A DNA stretch of 64,000 bases from the NCBI GenBank assembly GCA_028279215.1, contig JANQOF010000063.1, forward strand, positions 1 to 64,000, in the 5' to 3' direction. Position 1 is the first letter of the stretch. The number at the start of each line of letters is the position of its first letter. The DNA is from Pirellulales bacterium. GTDB lineage: Bacteria > Planctomycetota > Planctomycetia > Pirellulales > Lacipirellulaceae. The translations under genes and the position numbers were made by a program. Positions 54,710-61,910 of the stretch are shown in pieces. Under the pieces are notes generated by a model. It was not told where the DNA came from, did not search any database, and worked only from the letters and a program-made list of their open reading frames with translations.

Positions 54710-56046
54710 TGCGAGTATCGATTATCGGAACAGGCTACGTCGGCTTGATCACGGGCGTTTGCTTGGCCGAAAAAGGTCACCACGTGGTCTGCGTCGACGT
54801 CGACTCCGACAAGGTCGCGCAGATTAATCGTGGCATTCCACCGATCTACGAACAAGACCTCGAACCGCTCCTCGAGAGAAACGTCGGTAGTCATTTTGCT
54901 GCAACCACCGACCTTGAGAAAGCGGTTCTGGAGACTGAGTTGACACTAATAGCCGTTGGCACACCATTCGACGGCGAGCAAATCGACCTGCAATACGTCA
55001 AGAACGTAGCGGCCCAAATCGGCGAGACCCTGTCGCAGAAAGACGAGTACCACATGGTGATCGTCAAGAGCACGGTTGTGCCGGGTACGACCGAAAAGGT
55101 CGTGATGCCGATCGTCGCCGAGACGTCCGGCAAAACGCCAGGCAAGGACTTCGGCGTGGGCGTGAATCCCGAATTTCTAAGTGAAGGCGTAGCCGTTTAC
55201 GACTTTATGAACCCCGATCGACTGGTGCTCGGCAGCTACGACCAGCGAGGTTTGGCGTTGCTAGAAGAACTCTATGCGGCGTTTCCGGAGGTGCCGCGGG
55301 TCAAGGTGAATTTGGGCACGGCCGAGATGATCAAGTACGCTTCGAACTCCGTGCTGGCTACGTTGATCTCTTTCTCCAACGAGATTGGCAACCTCTGTTC
55401 AACGTTGGGCGGAATCGACGTAGTCGACGTAATGCGAGGCCTGCATCTCTCGCAATACCTTAGCCCCGTGGTAGAACCGGTAGGCCGTGTCACCGCTCCC
55501 ATTACCGCGTTCCTTGGCGCCGGGTGTGGCTACGGGGGTAGTTGTCTGCCCAAGGACGTGCAAGCGCTCGTGCACCACGGCGAAGTGGCTGGTCAACCGA
55601 TGCCACTGCTGCGAGCGGTGACCTCGATCAACGACGCCCAGACAAAACAAATGGTCGGGCTGCTGAAAAAGCACTTTGACTCATTAGCCGATGTGAAAGT
55701 CGCTGTATTGGGGCTGGCATTCAAGCCAGGCACCGACGACATGCGGCAGTCGCCCTCGATCAAGTTGATACGACACTTGGTCGACCAAAAGGCCCTGGTA
55801 ACCGCGTACGATCCAATCGTCAATGGCAACGCACGCGACGTGCTCGATCGTCCGAACGTGAACCTCGCCGGTAACCTGGAAACCGCAGTGGCTAATGCCG
55901 ATGCGTTGATGCTGGTTACCGCGTGGGACGAGTTTCGCCAAGTACCCGAAATGGTCGTGTCGCGAACCCCTCAACCAGTTTGCATCGATGGTCGGCGGAT
56001 GTGGTCGCCTCGACTGCTGCTGCGGTACGAAGGAATTGGAATCTAG
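54709..56046 (+). CDS. UDP-glucose/GDP-mannose 6-dehydrogenase
   Basis: NAD-dependent oxidation of a nucleotide sugar to its uronic acid, 445 aa. Start MRVSIIGTGYVGLITGVCLA at 54709 shares its first base with the preceding stop; a longer frame from 54673 is unlikely. The catalytic Cys is in GAGCGYGGSCLPKDVQALV; VKSTVVPGTTEKVV, VNPEFLSEGVAV and LGLAFKPGTDDMRQSPS are the other UDPGDH strings. It probably makes UDP-glucuronate for the SDR upstream. Confidence 0.94.
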   Translation: MRVSIIGTGYVGLITGVCLAEKGHHVVCVDVDSDKVAQINRGIPPIYEQDLEPLLERNVGSHFAATTDLEKAVLETELTLIAVGTPFDGEQIDLQYVKNVAAQIGETLSQKDEYHMVIVKSTVVPGTTEKVVMPIVAETSGKTPGKDFGVGVNPEFLSEGVAVYDFMNPDRLVLGSYDQRGLALLEELYAAFPEVPRVKVNLGTAEMIKYASNSVLATLISFSNEIGNLCSTLGGIDVVDVMRGLHLSQYLSPVVEPVGRVTAPITAFLGAGCGYGGSCLPKDVQALVHHGEVAGQPMPLLRAVTSINDAQTKQMVGLLKKHFDSLADVKVAVLGLAFKPGTDDMRQSPSIKLIRHLVDQKALVTAYDPIVNGNARDVLDRPNVNLAGNLETAVANADALMLVTAWDEFRQVPEMVVSRTPQPVCIDGRRMWSPRLLLRYEGIGI

Positions 56047-56049
56047 CGG

Positions 56050-56616
56050 ATGAAATTCAAGGAAACACAACTGCCTGGCGGATTCGTTCTTGAAATCGAA
56101 CGGCGTGGCGACGACCGAGGCTATTTTGCTCGCGCCTGGTGCCAAACCGAACTCGCCGCGTACGGGCTCGACCCAACTGCTGTGCAGGCCAACGTTGGAT
56201 TCAGCCAGCGACGTGGAACGCTACGCGGCATGCATTTTCAACGAGCCCCGCATGCCGAAGTGAAGATCGTCCGCTGCACTCGGGGAGCCGTGTTCGACGT
56301 AATGATCGACTTGCGGCCCAACTCGCCAGCCGAAGGGCAATGGGTTGGAGTCGAGTTGACCGCGGAGAATGGCAAGTTGCTCTACATCCCCGAAGGCTTC
56401 GCCCACGGTTACCAAACCCTCACCGACGAAGCGGAGATTCACTACATGACCTCGAAGGCCTACGCGCCTGACGCGGCAGCCGGGGTCCGTTACAACGATC
56501 CAGCCTTCAACATCGCATGGCCGCTTGAGGTTGCGTCGATCTCCGACGCCGATCGCAGCTGGCCAGACTACGGCACTTCGCTCAAGGACGAATCCATCAA
56601 GGAGATGCAATTATGA
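56050..56616 (+). CDS. dTDP-4-dehydrorhamnose 3,5-epimerase-like (RfbC family)
   Basis: Cupin-fold sugar epimerase, 188 aa. RGDDRGYFARAWCQTELAAY, FSQRRGTLRGMHFQ (catalytic His) and VFDVMIDLRPNSP match RfbC, as does IPEGFAHGYQTLTDEAEIHY. No rfbA, rfbB or rfbD lies nearby, so it may act on a CDP- or UDP-linked ketosugar made with its neighbours instead of dTDP-rhamnose. It overlaps the next gene in ATGA. ATG 56050 lies 3 bp past the preceding stop. Confidence 0.93.
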   Translation: MKFKETQLPGGFVLEIERRGDDRGYFARAWCQTELAAYGLDPTAVQANVGFSQRRGTLRGMHFQRAPHAEVKIVRCTRGAVFDVMIDLRPNSPAEGQWVGVELTAENGKLLYIPEGFAHGYQTLTDEAEIHYMTSKAYAPDAAAGVRYNDPAFNIAWPLEVASISDADRSWPDYGTSLKDESIKEMQL

Positions 56617-57956
56617 TTATCGTCGACACCGCGCTGCGGAAACGCGAGGCGCTGGACCAGCCGATTCGGGTGGGCCTAGTTGGCGTAGGCTACATGGGCC
56701 GTGGGATCGCCCAACAATTGCTGACGCCGCTCCGCGGAATCCGGCTGGTGGCCATGTCGAATCGAACGCTCTCCCGGTGCGAACGAGTGCTTGCGGACGC
56801 GGGCGTCGAATCGCCGCTCCACGTTTCCAACTCCAGCCGCCTCGAAGATGCGATCGAAACGGGCAATCTCGCCATCACCGATGACCCGATGCTGCTCTGC
56901 GAGGCCGAGAACATCGACCTATTGATCGAGTCGACAGGCAACGTGGAGTTTGGGGCACAGTTTTCCACCAAGGCAATCGATCATGGCAAACATCTCGTGT
57001 TGGTGAACGCCGAGCTCGATGCAGTGGTCGGCCCGATCTTGAAAGCTCGAGCCGAACGCGCCGGCGTTGTACTGACGAATACCGATGGCGACGAGCCTGG
57101 CGTCGCCATGAATCTTCTACGGTTCGTCGACACCATCGGCTACCGCCCCGTGATGGCGGGTAACATCAAGGGCTTCTACGACCCGCATCGAAACCCTGAC
57201 ACCCAGCGCGGCTTCGCCGAAGAGGTGAATCAAAACGTTCATATGATTACGTCGTTTGCCGATGGCACCAAGTTGTCAATGGAAACGACTCTGTTGGCGA
57301 ACGCGGCGGGACTCGGCGTGCTCAAGCGAGGGATGCATGGTCACCGTTGCGAACACGTGAAGGACATTCTGGATCACTTCTCGCCTGATGAGCTCTTAAA
57401 CCAGGGCGCCGTGGAGTTTGTACTTGGCGCCGAGCCAGGTACGGGGGCCTTTGTCGTGGGCTACAACGAAGACCCCATCAAACAAGAGTATATGCAGTAC
57501 TTCAAAATGGGAGACGGTCCTTTGTATTTGTTCTATACGCCATACCACCTTCCTCAAGTGCAAGTGGCCGTCACGATAGGCCGGGCGGCGCTCTTTCACG
57601 ATGCGGCGGTCACACCAATCGGTCGTCCCATGTGCGACGTGGTCACCATGGCCAAGCGGAACCTGAAGGCGGGCCAAACACTCGACGGCATTGGTGGGTT
57701 CGACGCGTACGGCACGATCGAAAACGCGGATATCAGCCAGGCCAACGAACTCTTGCCGATGAGCCTGTCTGCCGACTGCCGGTTAACCCGCGATGTGGCA
57801 CAAGACGAGCCAATTAGCTACGCCGATGTGACTTTGCCTGCCAATCGCTTGTGCGACCAGTTACGTGCAGAGCAGAACGAGCACTTTTTCCCTTTCCCTT
57901 CCAACGGAAGTGACGCCGAGTGGTCGATGTCAACTCCCACAGCATCTACAAAGTGA
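56613..57956 (+). CDS. Homoserine-dehydrogenase-like oxidoreductase with SAF domain
   Basis: 447 aa. Rossmann motif VGLVGVGYMGRGIAQQLLTP, then LIESTGNVEFGAQFSTKAID and LVNAELDAVVGPILKARAER. The C-terminal ~80 residues resemble a SAF domain (DVVTMAKRNLKAGQTLDGIG, LTRDVAQDEPISYADVTLP), as in antifreeze/sialic-acid-synthase-like tails. Such oxidoreductases sit in polysaccharide loci with cytidylyltransferases, but the substrate is unknown. Overlaps rfbC by 4 nt, AAGGAG at 56599. Confidence 0.85.
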   Translation: MIIVDTALRKREALDQPIRVGLVGVGYMGRGIAQQLLTPLRGIRLVAMSNRTLSRCERVLADAGVESPLHVSNSSRLEDAIETGNLAITDDPMLLCEAENIDLLIESTGNVEFGAQFSTKAIDHGKHLVLVNAELDAVVGPILKARAERAGVVLTNTDGDEPGVAMNLLRFVDTIGYRPVMAGNIKGFYDPHRNPDTQRGFAEEVNQNVHMITSFADGTKLSMETTLLANAAGLGVLKRGMHGHRCEHVKDILDHFSPDELLNQGAVEFVLGAEPGTGAFVVGYNEDPIKQEYMQYFKMGDGPLYLFYTPYHLPQVQVAVTIGRAALFHDAAVTPIGRPMCDVVTMAKRNLKAGQTLDGIGGFDAYGTIENADISQANELLPMSLSADCRLTRDVAQDEPISYADVTLPANRLCDQLRAEQNEHFFPFPSNGSDAEWSMSTPTASTK

Positions 57957-57963
57957 GACGATC

Positions 57964-58824
57964 ATGAAGGTGGTACTCTTCTGTGGCGGATTCGGCATGC
58001 GGATGCGCGAGTACTCCGAAGCCATCCCCAAACCGATGGTTTCCATCGGTCACCGGCCCATCCTATGGCACGTGATGAAGTACTACGCCCACTACGGGCA
58101 CACCGATTTCATTCTTTGCCTTGGCTGGAAGAGCCAAGTCGTGAAAGACTACTTTCTGCGGTACGACGAGTGCGTATCGAACGACTTCGTGCTCTCCTCA
58201 GGAGGGACTCGAATCGACCTATTGAACAGCGATATTGACGATTGGACGATTACGTTCGTCGATACGGGGGCGAAGTCAAACATCGGTCAGCGCCTCAAAG
58301 CGGTCGAACCGCACTTGCGGGGCGAAGAGACCTTTTTGGCCAACTACACCGATGGCCTGACCGATATGAATCTGCCGGATCTCATCGACTTTCACGACCA
58401 GCAAGCTGCCGTCGCGACTTTCCTGAGCGTTCCACCACAGCAAAGTTTCCACACGGTGAACGTATCCGACGACGGCTATGTCGAGAGCGTGTGTGCGATC
58501 AACCGGTCGGGAGTCTGGATGAATGGTGGTTTCTTCGTACTACAGAACGAGATATTCGATCACATGCGGGCGGGCGAAGAGCTAGTCGTCGAACCATTCG
58601 CGCGGCTGGTCGAACAACGACGACTGGCCACCATGAAGCACAACGGCTTCTGGGGCTGCATGGACACCTACAAAGAGAAGCAACTACTGGATGAGATGTA
58701 CGACCAGGGCGACACCCCTTGGGAGGTGTGGCGTAACGATCACGTCGTCGACCCGCTAGAGACGCCAACCGTCGGAGTATTTCGCGCCTCCGAGGTGGCG
58801 CTTCCGGCGAGGAGACTCAAATGA
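57964..58824 (+). CDS. Glucose-1-phosphate cytidylyltransferase-like (RfbF family)
   Basis: Nucleotidyltransferase that would activate glucose-1-phosphate as CDP-glucose. ATG 57964 (MKVVLFCGGFGMRMREYSEA) gives 286 aa; the longer frame from 57865 overlaps the previous gene. IPKPMVSIGHRPILWHVMKY, YAHYGHTDFILCLGWKSQVV, FLANYTDGLTDMNLPDLID and NGGFFVLQNEIFDHM are RfbF strings. No CDP-glucose dehydratase (rfbG) is in the window. It overlaps the next gene by 4 nt. Confidence 0.9.
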   Translation: MKVVLFCGGFGMRMREYSEAIPKPMVSIGHRPILWHVMKYYAHYGHTDFILCLGWKSQVVKDYFLRYDECVSNDFVLSSGGTRIDLLNSDIDDWTITFVDTGAKSNIGQRLKAVEPHLRGEETFLANYTDGLTDMNLPDLIDFHDQQAAVATFLSVPPQQSFHTVNVSDDGYVESVCAINRSGVWMNGGFFVLQNEIFDHMRAGEELVVEPFARLVEQRRLATMKHNGFWGCMDTYKEKQLLDEMYDQGDTPWEVWRNDHVVDPLETPTVGVFRASEVALPARRLK

Positions 58825-60008
58825 CTGACGAGGCGAATCCAAGCATCGCGCTGTTCGACTACCGGGTCACGCCGACCAACCCCACGGGCGGATGCAACCG
58901 GCGCGTCCTTGGAAATCTGGCCGACGATTTCGACTTCACCGTGTTTGCGGTCGAATTCGATAACCCGCGGCCCGATCGAATCAAGTTCGTGCGCATTCCT
59001 GTGCCGCGGCGCCCGCTGTGTCTGCAATTCGTCTGCTTCCATTTGCTAGCTCCGATCTACTACTACCTGCATCGAGTATTCAAACGACAGCACTTCGACC
59101 TCGTCGAGAAGTGCGAAAGCAATCTGCTGTTGGGCAATATCTCTTACGCCCATTTTTGCCATAGGTCGTTCCTCAAACACCAATGGAAGGGAGCACGCCC
59201 CACGGGCGTTCGAGGTCCCTTTCGCTGGCTCGACCACTACCTGCATGCGTTGCTTGAACCAATCGTCTATCGCAGCGCGAAACACATTGTGGTTCCTTCA
59301 CAAGGACTACGCCGCGAACTAGCCAAAGAGTATCCCGAAGTTGCGGACAAGGTGACGCTCATCTACAACCCGGTGGATCTCGACCGGATGAAGATGCCGC
59401 CGGACTTCGACCGGCAAGCGTTTCGGAGCGAGCTTGGCTTCTGTGAGGCCGACACCGTGCTGGTGTTTGCCGCATTGGGACAATTCGAACGTAAGGGATT
59501 GCCGCATGTGTTCGCTGCCCTTGGAGCTTGCGCCAAGCCAACGCTCAAGCTTCTGGTGGTAGGTGGTGCTTCCGACCTAGTGGCGGAATACGAGCGTCGC
59601 GCCAAACGCATGGGCATCAGCAGCCAAACGAAGTTTGTCGGACATCAGGAAGGCATACGGAGTCATGTATGGTCGGCCGATGCGCTGATCTTCCCTACGT
59701 CGTATGAAGTGTTTCCGCTCGTCTCGCTCGAAGCAGCAGCAGCCGGCTTGCCGCTGATCGTCACGCCCGTCAACGGTATTGAAGAGTTCGTGGTGGATGG
59801 GAAGAACGGAATCGTGATCGAACGTTCCGACGAGGGTGTCGCGGCGGGACTATCCCGGTTCTTAGCATTGTCGCGGGAAGAGCGGCGAGAGATGGGTGAG
59901 CAAGCCCGCAAGGACGTTGCGAAGTACTCGGTTCCACGTTTCGTCTCGGCATGGCATCAGCTCTACGACTCGGAATTGGAACGCCCGCAAGTTGCGCTTG
60001 AATGCTAG
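58821..60008 (+). CDS. Glycosyltransferase family 4
   Basis: GT-B fold, 395 aa. The C-terminal half has FVGHQEGIRSHVWSADALIF and PTSYEVFPLVSLEAAAAGLP followed by VNGIEEFVVDGKNGIVI, the family E-x7-E region; VLVFAALGQFERKGLPHVFA is the start of the donor domain. The N-terminal half has TGGCNRRVLGNLADD as an acceptor-site loop. Donor unknown. ATG 58821 overlaps the rfbF-like stop by 4 nt. Confidence 0.92.
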   Translation: MTDEANPSIALFDYRVTPTNPTGGCNRRVLGNLADDFDFTVFAVEFDNPRPDRIKFVRIPVPRRPLCLQFVCFHLLAPIYYYLHRVFKRQHFDLVEKCESNLLLGNISYAHFCHRSFLKHQWKGARPTGVRGPFRWLDHYLHALLEPIVYRSAKHIVVPSQGLRRELAKEYPEVADKVTLIYNPVDLDRMKMPPDFDRQAFRSELGFCEADTVLVFAALGQFERKGLPHVFAALGACAKPTLKLLVVGGASDLVAEYERRAKRMGISSQTKFVGHQEGIRSHVWSADALIFPTSYEVFPLVSLEAAAAGLPLIVTPVNGIEEFVVDGKNGIVIERSDEGVAAGLSRFLALSREERREMGEQARKDVAKYSVPRFVSAWHQLYDSELERPQVALEC

Positions 60009-60053
60009 AGCGCGATGCTGCACACAGAAGCTACAACCCGAGGGCTACTCTGA

Positions 60054-60695
60054 ATGATACAGACACGATTCGATGGTCTGAAACGTGTGCTATGCCTTGG
60101 CGCTCACGCCGACGACATTGAAATAGGTTGCGGTGCAACCGTGCTGAAGCTGCTCGACGAGCAGCCGGGCTTGGAAGTCTGTTGGGTGGTACTTGGCAGC
60201 AATGAGATTCGCCGAGAAGAAGCCATTGCAAGCGGAGAATCGTTTTTGGCAAACGCGGGTCGCGGAGAAATCATCGTGAAGGGATTTCACGATAGCTATT
60301 TTCCGTGTCAGTGGGAACCGATAAAGGACTTCTTTCACGAACTATCGTCCCGATTCTCCCCGGACTTGGTCTTCACGCACTATCGAAACGACGCTCATCA
60401 GGATCATCGAGTCTTATCGGAACTCACTGGCTGCGCGTTCCGAAACCACACGGTGATGGAATACGAGATTCCAAAATACGATGGTGACCTCGGACAGCCC
60501 AACGTCTATGCCCCAGTAAGCCGAGAGACGGCGCAAAAGAAAATCGACATGACGCTCGGTGCCTTCAAGTCGCAGCTCGACAAACCTTGGTTCACCGAAG
60601 ATACGCTGCGGGCGCTGCTTCGCCTGCGGGGAATCGAGTGTAACTCGCCAAGTGGCTTTGCCGAAGCGTTTCACGGTCGCAAGATATCTATTTGA
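60054..60695 (+). CDS. PIG-L/LmbE-family deacetylase
   Basis: Zinc-dependent N-acetyl-sugar deacetylase family, 213 aa. The metal motif is CLGAHADDIEIGCGATVLKL (AHxDD) and the second His pair is RNDAHQDHRVLSEL; SPDLVFTHYRND supplies the acidic strand. In the locus it may remove an acetyl group from a repeat-unit amino sugar. ATG 60054. It precedes the last GT4 with a small overlap if that starts at TTG 60692. Confidence 0.88.
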   Translation: MIQTRFDGLKRVLCLGAHADDIEIGCGATVLKLLDEQPGLEVCWVVLGSNEIRREEAIASGESFLANAGRGEIIVKGFHDSYFPCQWEPIKDFFHELSSRFSPDLVFTHYRNDAHQDHRVLSELTGCAFRNHTVMEYEIPKYDGDLGQPNVYAPVSRETAQKKIDMTLGAFKSQLDKPWFTEDTLRALLRLRGIECNSPSGFAEAFHGRKISI

Positions 60696-60706
60696 AGCTC
60701 ATTCGC

Positions 60707-61885
60707 ATGACGTTGACCTTGGAAGAACCAACGACGGCTCGGCCAGCAACGGATGCACCGCCGCCGGCGCGAACCAAGCTATTGGCCATCCTGCAACTTC
60801 CGCCACCGGTGCACGGTGCCGCGGTGATCAATCAGCAAGTTGTCAAATCGGCTGCCATCGGCGACAAGTTTGACATCGACGTGCTGCCGATTCAGGCGGC
60901 CAACGCAATCTCCGACGTGGGTCGCTTTCGAGTTGCCAAGGTGTGGAAGGGCGTCTCTCAGATAGCTCATTTGCTATCGACCCTCATCCGCCGACGGCCC
61001 GACATGGCTTACTACGTGCTGGCGTCGCCAACAGGGTTGTCGTTCTATCGCGATGTACTGTCAGTGGCCTTATTGAGGTGCTTTCGAACGCGCGTGGTTT
61101 ACCATCTGCATAGCAAAGGTTTCAAACAGGCTGCGTCAAGCTCACGCTATCGTCGACTGTACCGTTGGCTATTTCAAGACAGCGACGTCATCCTGCTGTC
61201 ACGATTGTTGTATGACGACGTCCAACCGTTTGTACCGGGGAAGCGCTGCCGCTATTTGCCCAATGGAATCCCCGCGCCCGCACAGGCACCCACCCGTGGC
61301 GACATCGAAACGAGTGACGATTGCATTCGCCTGCTCTATCTTTCGAACATGATCTACGAAAAGGGACCGATTGTATTCGCTCAGGCGCTGGCGACTCTAA
61401 AGCGGCGAGGCGTGCCGTTCAAAGCCGTATTTGCGGGAGCGGCAAACTCCGAAGAGTGCCAAGCAGAGTTTCAGTCCATCCTCGATAACCACGACTTGAG
61501 GGACGACGTTTCGTACGTCGGGCCCCGATACGGTGAAGACAAAACGAAGCTGTACACGCAAAGCGACGTGCTCGTGTTTCCGACTTTCTATCCCTTGGAG
61601 TGCTTTCCTGTCGTCGTCCTCGAAGCGATGAGCAACGGATTAGCCGTTGTGTCGACTCGCGAGGGCGCCATTTCGGAGATCGTGGACGACGGAGTAACGG
61701 GATTGCTGACCGAGACGTACGACTCAGAAGACCTGGCCAACAAGCTCGAGCGCCTGATTCGCGATCGGGACTTGCAGCGGTCGATGGGGCAGGCGGGACT
61801 GCGCAAGTTCCACCAGCAGTACACCATCGAGCGATTTGAGCGCGGCATGGCGCAAACGCTGTTGGAATGTTCGCGCCGCGGATAA
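60707..61885 (+). CDS. Glycosyltransferase family 4 (last EPS gene)
   Basis: 392 aa from ATG 60707 (MTLTLEEPTTARPATDAPPP); a TTG at 60692 overlapping the deacetylase stop is possible. AILQLPPPVHGAAVINQQVV opens the acceptor domain; RLLYLSNMIYEKGPIVFAQA starts the donor domain and FPTFYPLECFPVVVLEAMSN plus TREGAISEIVDDGVTGLL is the E-x7-E region. It ends the single-strand EPS locus, 25 bp from the convergent surface-protein gene. Confidence 0.92.
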   Translation: MTLTLEEPTTARPATDAPPPARTKLLAILQLPPPVHGAAVINQQVVKSAAIGDKFDIDVLPIQAANAISDVGRFRVAKVWKGVSQIAHLLSTLIRRRPDMAYYVLASPTGLSFYRDVLSVALLRCFRTRVVYHLHSKGFKQAASSSRYRRLYRWLFQDSDVILLSRLLYDDVQPFVPGKRCRYLPNGIPAPAQAPTRGDIETSDDCIRLLYLSNMIYEKGPIVFAQALATLKRRGVPFKAVFAGAANSEECQAEFQSILDNHDLRDDVSYVGPRYGEDKTKLYTQSDVLVFPTFYPLECFPVVVLEAMSNGLAVVSTREGAISEIVDDGVTGLLTETYDSEDLANKLERLIRDRDLQRSMGQAGLRKFHQQYTIERFERGMAQTLLECSRRG

Positions 61886-61910
61886 GGACGCGGCACCATG
61901 GGGCGGGGCA

